From positions 124,001-188,000 of the forward strand of contig WRJX01000105.1 in the NCBI GenBank assembly GCA_009778385.1: DNA of 64,000 bases, given 5' to 3'. This DNA comes from Candidatus Bathycorpusculum sp. GTDB lineage: Archaea; Thermoproteota; Bathyarchaeia; Bathyarchaeales; Bathycorpusculaceae. The position numbers were made by a program, and so were the translations under genes. Below the pieces are notes generated by a model. That model made no database searches. It was not told the origin of the DNA and saw nothing but the letters and a program-made list of their open reading frames with translations. Positions 27,111 to 36,273 of this stretch are shown here, piece by piece; position 1 is the first letter of the stretch; the number at the start of each line of letters is the position of its first letter.

Positions 27111-29660
27111 TTGAATGTACCTTTAGCAACTTACAGGGTACAACTAAACAGGAACTTTGATTTCTTAAAACTTAAAGAAATAGTGCCATATTTAACCAAG
27201 CTGGGCATCTCGCACATTTATGCTTCCCCAATATTCAAAGCTAGAGCAGACAGCATGCATGGCTATGATATAGTTGATCCAACAGCAATCAGCGAAGAAC
27301 TAGGTGGCAAAGTAACGTTTGAAGACCTTTGCCGCGAAACGGCAGCTTACGGGTTAAGTTGGCTTCAAGATATTGTACCAAATCACGCGGCGTATTCGCT
27401 AGAGAACAAAAGAGTTTTTGATGTCATGCAGAATGGACTAAAATCACGCTACGCAAAATTTTTTGATGTTGACTGGAATTATCCATCGTTGATACTTAAC
27501 AGACGGACTCTTGTGCCATTTTTGAGTAAAGAGCTATCCGAATGTATTAAACAGAGAGAAATATCATTAATTTTTGATGGTTTTAGCTTCAAAGTCAAGT
27601 ATGGCAATTTAGAGTTTCCAGTTAATAGAAGGACCAACCAAGAATTACTTCAAGAAAAAAATATTGAGTTGACGATTAAGCAGTATAATAATAGTTCTAA
27701 ACTTCTTACAGAGTTGCTTTCAAAACAGTATTACTTGCTTGCTTACTGGAAAGAGGCCTTTAAAGAAATTAATTATCGTAGATTCTTTGACATTCTTGAT
27801 TTAATCGGGTTACGGATGGAAAAACAGGACGTTTTTGAGGAAACTCATCAATTAATCTTTGACTTGTTACGCACTGGTAAAGTGTCGGGTTTGCGTGTAG
27901 ACCACGTTGACGGCGTTCATAACCCCGAAGAATATCTCCAGAACTTACACAGACATTCCCCAAACACTTATCTAATTATAGAAAAAATTCTAACCGACAA
28001 CGAAACTCTGCCTGAGACATGGCCCATTCAAGGCAGCACAGGATATGATTTCATAAACTATGTCAATGGATTATTTGTAAAACAAACCAACGAAGCATCC
28101 ATTGATAACATATACAAACAATTTACTAAAAATACACAGGAGTTTAATGAATTACTGTTTGACTGTAAAAATACTGTTGTTGATAACTATTTTATGGGTG
28201 ACATAAATAACATTGCCCACCTGATTAATCAAACCCTACAGAAATTAGAATATAACCAATTTAACCCTGAGAAGATAACCAATGCTGTCACTATATTGAT
28301 CACATGTTTTTCAGTTTACCGCACTTACCTAAATCCTAAAAACCCAATCGACAAAAAAGGCAACTTTTACACAGCGTTAAAACAGGCAAAACAACGCAAC
28401 CCCGAATTAACTAAAGAATTAGACGTAATAGAAAAGCTTCTTCAGCAATGCCCTAACAACAAGATGGCTTTAGAAACACTAATGAAATTGCAGCAGTTCA
28501 CCAGTGCAATTATGGCTAAGGGACTTGAAGATACCGCTTTTTACCGGTACTGTAGACTTTTATCGCTAAATGAAGTGGGTGGCAATCCATCCAAATTTGG
28601 TGTCTCAACTGAGGAGTACCACAAGTTTAATCTTGTAAGACAAAACAATTGGCCACTCACCCTTAATGCCAGCAGCACACATGATACAAAACGGGGCGAA
28701 GACGCCAGAGCAAGACTAAACGTGTTAAGTGAGATACCACAAGAACTAGAAAAACACTTGCTATATTGGGCAGAAAACAACACCAAACACAAAACAATCA
28801 TTAACGGAAACCCTGTACCTAACCACAATGAAGAATACCTAATCTACCAGACACTTATTGGTGCATACCCACCTGAAGACACAGAAACACAAGAATTCAC
28901 CTCGAGAGCTGCAGTATACGTAATTAAAGCGTTACGGGAAGCAAAAGTTCACACATCATGGCTAAACCCAAACATGAAATATGAGAACGCTACCAACCGG
29001 TTTATTCAAGATACTCTAAAAGATCCACAGTTTCTTGATACATTTTTGCCGTTTCAAAAACAAATCGCCTTTTATGGTTTCATAAATTCGCTATCTCAAA
29101 CGCTCCTCAAAATTACTTGTCCAGGCATTCCAGACTTCTATCAAGGCGCAGAACTTTTGGACTTAAACATGGTAGACCCCGACAACCGTCGTCCAGTAGA
29201 TTACCAAAAAAGAAAACATATCCTTGGGGAAATTTCAAAGATTGCTCCATCAGATGCAAAGATGCTTTTAAATGATTACACGATAGGCAAAGCAAAACTT
29301 TACTTAATTTTTAAAGCCTTACAGGTTCGACGACGACTTAAAGCCTTGTTTGAAGAGGGAACGTATATTCCATTAACTGTTGAGGGCACACTAAAAGAGC
29401 AAGTAGTTGCATTTATGCGTAAAAAGCAAGGCAAGTTTATTGTTGTGGTCACACCCCACTTCTTGACAGGCTTGTTAAATTCGCCGTATTCATGGAAACT
29501 TAACTGGGAGGATACCTTAGTAAAATTGCCAGTTAATACTACATCAATATGGAATAAAGAATTTACAGATTCGCGTATCCATACTTCGGGACTACTGTCT
29601 GTTGATGAAGTTTTAGGTGATTTTCCAGTAGCTCTACTCACAGGAGATAACAATGTATGA
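27111..29660 (+). CDS. treY: Malto-oligosyltrehalose synthase TreY (GH13)
   Basis: Rearranges the reducing-end glucose of maltodextrin from an alpha-1,4 to an alpha,alpha-1,1 bond. MHGYDIVDPTAISEELGG, LQDIVPNHAAYS, the nucleophile region GLRVDHVDGVHNPEEYL near residue 262, and SSTHDTKRGEDARARLNVLSE plus PGIPDFYQGAELLDLNMVDPDNRRPV are typical TreY motifs. 849 residues is long but within the family range. TTG start 2 bases after the GH57 stop; its stop overlaps malQ as ATGA. Confidence 0.94.
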   Translation: MNVPLATYRVQLNRNFDFLKLKEIVPYLTKLGISHIYASPIFKARADSMHGYDIVDPTAISEELGGKVTFEDLCRETAAYGLSWLQDIVPNHAAYSLENKRVFDVMQNGLKSRYAKFFDVDWNYPSLILNRRTLVPFLSKELSECIKQREISLIFDGFSFKVKYGNLEFPVNRRTNQELLQEKNIELTIKQYNNSSKLLTELLSKQYYLLAYWKEAFKEINYRRFFDILDLIGLRMEKQDVFEETHQLIFDLLRTGKVSGLRVDHVDGVHNPEEYLQNLHRHSPNTYLIIEKILTDNETLPETWPIQGSTGYDFINYVNGLFVKQTNEASIDNIYKQFTKNTQEFNELLFDCKNTVVDNYFMGDINNIAHLINQTLQKLEYNQFNPEKITNAVTILITCFSVYRTYLNPKNPIDKKGNFYTALKQAKQRNPELTKELDVIEKLLQQCPNNKMALETLMKLQQFTSAIMAKGLEDTAFYRYCRLLSLNEVGGNPSKFGVSTEEYHKFNLVRQNNWPLTLNASSTHDTKRGEDARARLNVLSEIPQELEKHLLYWAENNTKHKTIINGNPVPNHNEEYLIYQTLIGAYPPEDTETQEFTSRAAVYVIKALREAKVHTSWLNPNMKYENATNRFIQDTLKDPQFLDTFLPFQKQIAFYGFINSLSQTLLKITCPGIPDFYQGAELLDLNMVDPDNRRPVDYQKRKHILGEISKIAPSDAKMLLNDYTIGKAKLYLIFKALQVRRRLKALFEEGTYIPLTVEGTLKEQVVAFMRKKQGKFIVVVTPHFLTGLLNSPYSWKLNWEDTLVKLPVNTTSIWNKEFTDSRIHTSGLLSVDEVLGDFPVALLTGDNNV

Positions 29661-31201
29661 GCCATATTTCAAGAGCTAGTGGACTACTTTTGCCAGTAGC
29701 GTCATTACCATCAAAGTTTGGCATCGGCGACTTGGGACCAGAAAGCCAAAAATTCGTTCAGCTACTTGCCAAGTGCAACCAGCATTACTGGAGCATTCTT
29801 CCACTTTCACCTACAATTCTTGAAGCAGGGAACTCGCCATACCAAACAAGTTCAGCCTACGCTGGGAATCCTTTGCTCATTAGTCCCGAAGAGCTAAACA
29901 AACAAGATCTAGTTAAAAAGTCCACATTAAAAGCGGCAGTCATACCTCAAACCAGCAAAATAAACTACTATGCAGTCTACCTAAACAAGCAAATCATACT
30001 TCATGAAGCTTATGAACGCTTCAAACAAACGCATCCAATGATGAATTCTAAGCAGAATTTTGAAACATTTTGTTCTGAAAACTGTTATTGGTTAGACGAT
30101 TATGCCCTTTACAACGCATTGAAAGCTAAGTTGGATAAATCATGGGTTCACTGGCCACCAGAGTTACGTAGTCGCGACACAGAAGCATTAGCAACCCAAA
30201 CAAGGCAACTATCTGACGAGTTAGGTTTTGAAAAGTTTGTACAGTACACCTTTTTCAGTCAATGGGAAACCCTGAAAAAATTCTGCCATAAAAAAAGAAT
30301 TTGGATAATTGGGGATATGCCGTTTTATGTAGCTCATGACAGTGCTGATGTTTGGGTAAATCAGAAGCTGTTTAGTCTAAAACAGGATGGCAAAGCCAGA
30401 TTTGTCGGTGGCGTTCCCCCCGACTATTTCAGTGATGATGGCCAATTATGGGGTAATCCTGTGTATGAGTGGCCCAGAATGGCAAAAACAGGGTTTGATT
30501 GGTGGCTTAAACGCATTGGTTACAGTTTGAAGATTTACGATTTTTTGCGACTAGATCATTTTAGAGGATTTGTGTCTTACTGGAGGGTATCGGCATCCGC
30601 TAAAACAGCACAAAAAGGAAAATGGGTTAAAGCACCATACCAAAAATTTTTTGTTATACTGAAAAATTGTTTTTGTGATTTGCCGTTTATCGCTGAAGAC
30701 TTAGGAGCAAATGATGACACAGTAAAAAATGTGGTTAGGTTTTTGGGGATTCCTGGAATGAAAGTGCTGCTTTTTGGTTTTAACGGTTCAGAAGATAATC
30801 CTCACGTGTTAGACAATCACCCGATAAACTCTGTGGTTTACACGGGTACACATGATACCAACACAGTTCGAGGCTGGTTCAAAACCGAGGCATCTATTGC
30901 TCAGAAAGCTAACTTTTTTAATCAAATAGAAAAAAAAGCAACAGAAGCCCAAACGGGTTTTGAAATGGTTAAACTTGCACTCAAATCAAAAGCTAAACTT
31001 TGCATTATCCCAATACAAGACGTACTATCACTGAATGAAGAAGCCCGAATTAACATACCTAGTTATCCAACAGGTAATTGGGAATGGAAAATAATACCTA
31101 AACAATTAAGAAGCAAACAATTCTCATCGCTCGCAAAAGCCACAATTGAAACTGATAGGGCATCAAATTGGGGCTTAACTATTTTTGAATCAAATCTTTA
31201 G
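29657..31201 (+). CDS. malQ: 4-alpha-glucanotransferase (amylomaltase, GH77)
   Basis: Transfers maltodextrin segments between glucan chains. GH77 motifs: SGLLLPVASLPSKFGIGDLG, the SPYQTSSAYAGNPLLIS stretch, GDMPFYVAHDSADVW, DFLRLDHFRGF (nucleophile Asp), IAEDLGAND (acid Glu) and YTGTHDTNT. 514 residues is normal. Last gene of the treZ-GH57-treY-malQ operon; it probably lengthens short maltodextrins so TreY and TreZ can continue using them. Confidence 0.95.
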   Translation: MSHISRASGLLLPVASLPSKFGIGDLGPESQKFVQLLAKCNQHYWSILPLSPTILEAGNSPYQTSSAYAGNPLLISPEELNKQDLVKKSTLKAAVIPQTSKINYYAVYLNKQIILHEAYERFKQTHPMMNSKQNFETFCSENCYWLDDYALYNALKAKLDKSWVHWPPELRSRDTEALATQTRQLSDELGFEKFVQYTFFSQWETLKKFCHKKRIWIIGDMPFYVAHDSADVWVNQKLFSLKQDGKARFVGGVPPDYFSDDGQLWGNPVYEWPRMAKTGFDWWLKRIGYSLKIYDFLRLDHFRGFVSYWRVSASAKTAQKGKWVKAPYQKFFVILKNCFCDLPFIAEDLGANDDTVKNVVRFLGIPGMKVLLFGFNGSEDNPHVLDNHPINSVVYTGTHDTNTVRGWFKTEASIAQKANFFNQIEKKATEAQTGFEMVKLALKSKAKLCIIPIQDVLSLNEEARINIPSYPTGNWEWKIIPKQLRSKQFSSLAKATIETDRASNWGLTIFESNL

Positions 31202-31526
31202 AACTATTAGCATTTTTCGACCGCCATGAAAAGCAAACATCTGCTTAGTCACACTTATGTAGATAATACTTCAGACAACTGGTTAATTTTTTAAAGATAA
31301 AACAAACTTAAATCGGCCATATGGAAATTACACGTCCGAAGCTTGGCAGTTTTTCGTTAGTTTTATTTAAATGTGAAATATTCAAATTGACAGTATGGAA
31401 GTCAACAAGGGAAATGTACAGACGTTTTAAGCAGTAATTGCCATTATTAAGTCAGCTATAGCTCTTGATCAACAGGGGTCAAGAAGAGTATAATTATAAA
31501 AAAATAATTCGGCCTTGATAATGAAA
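31202..31526. other. 325-base intergenic region
   Basis: Between the convergent malQ and PPK2 genes. A 38-codon frame starting ATG at 31321 (MEITRPKLGSF) ends at 31437; nothing supports its expression. The rest is AT-rich with no clear structure. Confidence 0.4.
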
Positions 31527-32474
31527 TTATTCTGAGGATAACATTTTTTTGGCATCCTCAATAGCATCATGTTTTTGTTGACTGACTTCAGGGTATTTGA
31601 GGTTAAGTTGGTAAATGCTTGTTGTAATAATATCTGCAATTAATAAACGAGCCACCCATTTGTAGTCTGCAGGTATAACAAACCATGGTGCCCATTTAGT
31701 GCTTGTGCAGGTTAACATGTCTTCATAAGCGGCGACATATTGATCCCAGTGGTCTCTCTCCTTGAGATCTGATTCCGAAAACTTCCAGTGCTTATCAGAA
31801 TTGTTTAGACGTGCCAAGAGTCTTTTTTTCTGTTCATCTTTAGAAATGTTTAGAAAAAACTTTAGAATAAAAGTGCCATTGCGTGAAAGATAACGTTCAT
31901 AATTTGAAATATCTTGGTAACGGTTTTCCCAAAACTTTTTATCAAACTTTTTTATGGGTAAATTTTGTTTTTCCAAAAGTGTCTGGTGTACTTTAACGAT
32001 TAAAACTTCTTCATAATATGACCTATTAAAAATGCCAATCATACCTTTTTCCGGCAACGCCACAGTTTGGCGCCACATGAAATCGTGATCAAGCTCCATA
32101 AGGGAAGGCTGCTTAAAACTGGTTACACGACAGCCTTGAGGGTTAACTCCTGATAGTACATGTTTAATTGCACTGTCTTTCCCTGAAGCATCCATACCCT
32201 GAAGGATAATCAAGATAGACCAAGTGTGGCTCGCGTACAAAAACTCTTGTGCCTTTGCCAGTTCAGCCCTGTTTACATCAAAAAGCTTATTTGCTTGCTC
32301 CTTTAGAGCACCTTTGCCTATAAATTTGGCCTCTTCACTTTGTGCCCAACCTGTTTCTAAATCTTTTAAACAAACCTTTTTTCCAGACTTAACTTTTGTT
32401 AAATCCATAAATAACTTCATTCGTTCAGAACGTTCCATGGGAGTTACTGCCTCATGTTTATTTATTTTTGACAT
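31527..32474 (-). CDS. ppk2: Polyphosphate kinase 2 family protein
   Basis: Uses polyphosphate to phosphorylate nucleotides (or the reverse). Walker A GMDASGKD at residues 93-100, Walker B region GIFNRSYYEEV around 146-156, and the lid-region sequence RYLSRNGTFILKFFLNISKDEQKKRLLARLNN are the PPK2 pattern. 315 residues is the size of one-domain PPK2 enzymes. Whether it prefers AMP, ADP or both cannot be told. It lies about 1 kb from a PhoU-like regulator, so the area may deal with phosphate storage. Confidence 0.92.
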   Translation of the reverse strand: MSKINKHEAVTPMERSERMKLFMDLTKVKSGKKVCLKDLETGWAQSEEAKFIGKGALKEQANKLFDVNRAELAKAQEFLYASHTWSILIILQGMDASGKDSAIKHVLSGVNPQGCRVTSFKQPSLMELDHDFMWRQTVALPEKGMIGIFNRSYYEEVLIVKVHQTLLEKQNLPIKKFDKKFWENRYQDISNYERYLSRNGTFILKFFLNISKDEQKKRLLARLNNSDKHWKFSESDLKERDHWDQYVAAYEDMLTCTSTKWAPWFVIPADYKWVARLLIADIITTSIYQLNLKYPEVSQQKHDAIEDAKKMLSSE

Positions 32475-33118
32475 CGTCTATACACGAAAACTACTGCTCC
32501 GTCAACAAAGGCAGGAATATTGGTGAATGCAAAGCAAATCAGCCACTATGGACCTTGATGGCGGCGTAGTATTTGAGACATCTCGCAGTAAAGCAGTGCC
32601 TACAAAAAGAGAAATGAGAATACAACATATAAACCCAGTTGGCGCCAACCCGATAAGATTTCTTTGTGAAAATAGTTTATCGCCAGATATGAATATACTA
32701 TCATGAACCCAAACAACCACTGGCAGCATCTGTCGACATCTTTAATGTTACTTTGACGAGAAATGCATCTTTCGCCTACGGGATTACTCGTTAAATACTA
32801 TTTCAGTTTTTGTCGACTACCAGTTATAGTGGCGATTATTGTTTTGATGCCTACTTTTAGTTATCGTTTTGAGGGCAGTACTTATCATGTGTAGAAGGGC
32901 AAGCAGGTGGCCGGCGTATTTGGCAACTTGAGCTGTTGAGAGTTCTAGTGTGCCTAGATGGTCAAGGCGTAAAGCAAGTTCTCCGTTACATAGTTGCTTA
33001 ATGTTTTGTAGCGAGATCTTAGACATTGCGTGTAGTCATAAATTTACAGAGCATCTGTTAGCATGTTTCTTTGTGTTTTAAGAATTTAAAAAGAGGAACG
33101 GAAGCATACAGAGCAAAT
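32475..33118. other. 644-base region with only doubtful small frames
   Basis: Holds a plus frame of about 60 codons from ATG 32527 and a minus frame of 69 codons (33026-32817). The minus frame looks the more protein-like and is listed separately. No RNA structure was recognised. Confidence 0.35.
32817..33026 (-). CDS. Hypothetical small protein
   Basis: 69 residues: MSKISLQNIKQLCNGELALR followed by two predicted helices with a balanced residue mix, and a basic Asn-rich tail. Unrecognised. In favour: ATG start, amphipathic helical pattern (LELSTAQVAKYAGHLLALLH). Against: no clear Shine-Dalgarno and no relatives known to me. It lies directly downstream of the tRNA-Ser gene on the same strand. 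Confidence 0.4.
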   Translation of the reverse strand: MSKISLQNIKQLCNGELALRLDHLGTLELSTAQVAKYAGHLLALLHMISTALKTITKSRHQNNNRHYNW

Positions 33119-33246
33119 TGGCGCCGGGGAAGGGACTCGAACCCCTGCAGGCACGAAACCTACCAGCTATCTTGCTGTTTTTTGGCCAAGCCCACTTTTC
33201 CTTTAAGATCTCGAGGCTGGCGCGATAACCACTCCGCCACCCCGGC
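33119..33246 (-). tRNA. tRNA-Ser(CGA) with a 41-base intron and encoded CCA
   Basis: On the minus strand, acceptor GCCGGGG (33246-33240) pairs perfectly with CCCCGGC (33129-33123), followed by discriminator G and encoded CCA (33121-33119). D arm GGCGGAGTGGTTATCGCG; anticodon stem CCAGC/GCTGG; anticodon CGA at 33213-33211; long variable arm typical of serine; T arm AGGGG-TTCGAGT-CCCTT. The anticodon loop is interrupted after position 37 by an intron at 33209-33169. Its ends ATCTT and AAGAT pair, as expected of a bulge-helix-bulge splice site. Reads UCG codons. Confidence 0.93.
33169..33209 (-). other. Intron in tRNA-Ser(CGA)
   Basis: 41 bases placed between nucleotides 37 and 38, the canonical archaeal position. 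Removing it restores a 7-base anticodon loop CTCGAGA and a 5-bp stem. The ends are complementary (ATCTT with AAGAT), forming the central helix for the tRNA splicing endonuclease. Confidence 0.85.
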
Positions 33247-33421
33247 TGAAGTAGATAAAGTCTACACGCCACTCTAAAAGAGTTTCCAATAAAATCAAAC
33301 TTAACTATTGGTTAAGTGGTTCTGTCAACCAGTCTATTTTGGCCCTAATAATCAATGTATGCAAAAATTCTATAATATGAGTTAAGATGTTTATGGCTGA
33401 AAAAGTAGTTTAAAAAAGAAG

Positions 33422-34393
33422 TTATGCGACAAGGTCAGCCATGTCAAGGCTGTGTTCATAAATCTGTCGTATAAAAGAAATGGCAGCTAAAAGTTGGGGC
33501 ATAACATCAACTGGTTGGTTTTTAACAACTTTTTCAATGTTTGCGTAGATATCGTGGATTTTTGTTTTGATATTCCGAACGTTTTCTGCTAGTGCCATGT
33601 CTTTGTTAATAAAAGATTTTAATGCCTGTTCGTTTGCTTCAAGACAAACAGTTTGTAAATCAATCAGCAGTTTTGCCAGTTCGCCAGATGGTTTGAATCC
33701 ATGTAGTTCAAGAGTTTTTGTGGCTACTTGTACACAGGTATCACCAATGGATTCGATCAGGCTTGCAGCAAGACGATAATCTAAACAGTCAATCGGAGTT
33801 ATCCCCAGTTTTTCACTAAGACAGGGGTTTTGTATAATTGTCCTAAGAATTCTCACCAATAAGAAGTATAAGCGGTTGCTTTCTACATCGCGAGTTACAA
33901 CAGCTTTTGCCAACTGCAAATCACCATTGATAAAAGAATTTGTAACATCATGGGTCATTCCAGAAATGATGGCATAGTTTCGGCGCAAAATTTTTTCGGG
34001 TTGTGAACCTGAAGGGTCAAGCAAGCACTGCAGAACAACTTGAGAATAATTCTCTTCAACAATTTCTAAACCTACAAGAGAGCTTACGGTAGTTTTTACA
34101 GTGTTTCTTACTTCAAGGTTAATTCGGTCTTTGGCTTCAACACGGATAACATCAAAACCCAACAAGTAACAACCAATAATTTCTCGGTTCAGAAAGGGCC
34201 CAACTCTTAAAGTAGCTATTTTCTGCTGCTGTTCAAAATCATATTTAGCATCAACAACAAGCTTACCATCACCAGTAACTTCCAAGTTAACTAAGGTGCC
34301 TTTTTTCAGTCCATTCTGTTGAGCCCAAGATTTTGGCACACAAACAAAAAACGTGCCAGTTGGAGTTTGCTGAACTTTACGTAAATTACTCAA
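33422..34393 (-). CDS. AbrB-PhoU phosphate-uptake regulator-like protein
   Basis: 323 residues. Residues about 5-50 (QQTPTGTFFVCVPKSWAQQNGLKKG) look like a SpoVT/AbrB DNA-binding domain; residues about 110-320 form two three-helix PhoU-type repeats. PhoU proteins restrain phosphate transport and signalling; the AbrB-PhoU combination is common in archaea and is thought to regulate genes directly. No Pst transporter is present in the window. PPK2 lies on the same strand about 1 kb downstream, past the tRNA gene. Confidence 0.85.
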   Translation of the reverse strand: MSNLRKVQQTPTGTFFVCVPKSWAQQNGLKKGTLVNLEVTGDGKLVVDAKYDFEQQQKIATLRVGPFLNREIIGCYLLGFDVIRVEAKDRINLEVRNTVKTTVSSLVGLEIVEENYSQVVLQCLLDPSGSQPEKILRRNYAIISGMTHDVTNSFINGDLQLAKAVVTRDVESNRLYFLLVRILRTIIQNPCLSEKLGITPIDCLDYRLAASLIESIGDTCVQVATKTLELHGFKPSGELAKLLIDLQTVCLEANEQALKSFINKDMALAENVRNIKTKIHDIYANIEKVVKNQPVDVMPQLLAAISFIRQIYEHSLDMADLVA

Positions 34394-34629
34394 CTTAAGT
34401 TACCCCTTACAAATCCATTGTAACATATCTAAACATTTCACATCTTATATAAATTTGACATAAAATATTAAATAATTAGGACAACCAGGCGAGTACCAAA
34501 GGAAAAACACATAAAAAAGAACATTGAAAATTTTAGATATTCAAACAATAACAGTAAATACGCCAACACCATAAATGGCTAAACGTACAACAGTATTATT
34601 GAAGTGATTTAGGGCGAGAAATCACAAAC

Positions 34630-36270
34630 ATGAGCGAAAATGAAAGACTTCAAAAAGCCATTGAGGCAACTATCGTTGCAGGTTACCAACTTAGCACTGA
34701 AGCTTTTGACTATCTTTGCCACAACTGTGAAGGAACTGACCCACTTGCAATCATGAATATGGTACTTTACGAAATGAAGTATCTAAAAGAAAAACCCTTC
34801 TTTATAGAAAAAATTTTCTTAGAAAACATGGTTAAACAATTAACCCAGACACGACAAGCAGCACAAGCGGTTCAAAACGGAAAAACCCAAGCCACCGTCC
34901 AAACAACGACACAAAGCATAGAAAACATAGGTGAAGAACAAAAAACCCAAGGAATCAAGGTACAACAGTCATCTAGACCGTCAGTCATTATCGACGAAGG
35001 AACATTTTATCCCTACGCAAAATACATCCCCTCAGAATTGAAAATTCTTGAGGATGCAACAGGCAAACTTACCTCAAACGGAACCCTTGAAGAATACAAG
35101 GCGCTTTTTCAAGACCGCTACAAACGTATAGAAAAAATTCTACGCCAAAGAATAGACGCCAGAGCAGCAACACCAATCCGGGAAGCCTTAAAGTCACAAC
35201 CTAAAACCAAACTAAAAATTATCGGCATGCTAACCGAGAAAAGAGATGCCAAACAACAAACAATACTTTCCGTAGAAGACCTTGACAGCAGTGCAACAGT
35301 ACTAGTTCCAAACAAGGCACCAGACGAAGTGAAAAAAAAGGCGTTACAGATTCTTCCAGATCAAGTTATCTGTATTGCAGTAGTAAAAACCAGAACCAAT
35401 CTGTTTCTGGCTGAAGACATAATATTTCCTGATGTAGGACGTAAAGTTCCGCAGAGAGCACAAGAACCAGTATACGCTGTACTAACATCAGACATTCATG
35501 TGGGCAGCACAAAATTCAACAGAGAAGCTTTCAAAAAATTCATCCTTTGGTTTAAAGGTAAATATGGCACACCAGAAATGAGGGAAATTGCTGGGCGCGT
35601 AAAATATCTCCTTGTAGCAGGAGACATCGTTGACGGTGTAGGAGTATACCCTGGGCAACAATTTGAATTAACAATTCGTGATGTCCACAAACAATACGAT
35701 TTTGCCATCAAATATTTAGAAAAAATCCCCAAATATATCGAAATAATTTTGGCACCTGGGAACCATGACACTTCAAGAAAGGCCCTTCCACAACCCGCCA
35801 TCCCACCAGACTATTTAACCGCAATTGAGGGCAAACCCAACATTCACTCAGTTGGAAGTCCATGTCTAGTAAATATCCATGGTGTTGATGTACTCATGGA
35901 CCATGGCAGAAGTTTAGATGATATTATAGCAGTCATTCCAGAAATGAGTCATGATCATCCAGAAAAATCGATGAGACTGCTTTTACAAGGACGACATTTA
36001 GCTCCAGTATACGGCGGAAAAACTATGCTTTCCCCAGAAAACCGCGACTACCTAGTTATTGACAAGGTTCCAGACATCTTACATGCTGGTCACGTTCACG
36101 TTTTAGGCTATTGTAATTACAGAGGTGTTTTAGTTGTTAATTCCGGTGGTTGGCAAGAACAAACAGATTACATGGAAAAATTAGGTTTAGTCCCAACCCC
36201 AGGAAAAGTGCCAGTAATAAACTTGATGACAATGGAAATAACAGTATTAGATTTCAAAGAAGAAAATTAA
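34630..36270 (+). CDS. dp1: DNA polymerase D small subunit DP1
   Basis: Exonuclease/accessory subunit of archaeal family D polymerase. Residues 1-120: small helical domain and a Gln/Thr-rich linker; about 190-270: OB fold (LKIIGMLTEKRDAK); from about 280: metallophosphoesterase with SDIHVGS near 286, GDIVDG near 331, GNHD near 377 and GHVH near 485, so the 3'-5' nuclease site looks intact. 546 residues is normal. It converges with cdc6, the stops 3 bases apart. The partner DP2 is at 43923, on the other side of the origin. Confidence 0.95.
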   Translation: MSENERLQKAIEATIVAGYQLSTEAFDYLCHNCEGTDPLAIMNMVLYEMKYLKEKPFFIEKIFLENMVKQLTQTRQAAQAVQNGKTQATVQTTTQSIENIGEEQKTQGIKVQQSSRPSVIIDEGTFYPYAKYIPSELKILEDATGKLTSNGTLEEYKALFQDRYKRIEKILRQRIDARAATPIREALKSQPKTKLKIIGMLTEKRDAKQQTILSVEDLDSSATVLVPNKAPDEVKKKALQILPDQVICIAVVKTRTNLFLAEDIIFPDVGRKVPQRAQEPVYAVLTSDIHVGSTKFNREAFKKFILWFKGKYGTPEMREIAGRVKYLLVAGDIVDGVGVYPGQQFELTIRDVHKQYDFAIKYLEKIPKYIEIILAPGNHDTSRKALPQPAIPPDYLTAIEGKPNIHSVGSPCLVNIHGVDVLMDHGRSLDDIIAVIPEMSHDHPEKSMRLLLQGRHLAPVYGGKTMLSPENRDYLVIDKVPDILHAGHVHVLGYCNYRGVLVVNSGGWQEQTDYMEKLGLVPTPGKVPVINLMTMEITVLDFKEEN

Positions 36271-36273
36271 TTG

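Noticed and set aside
32502..32729. 75-codon minus frame and a 60-codon plus frame overlapping it
   Set aside because: They contradict one another and neither has a clear ribosome site or domain.
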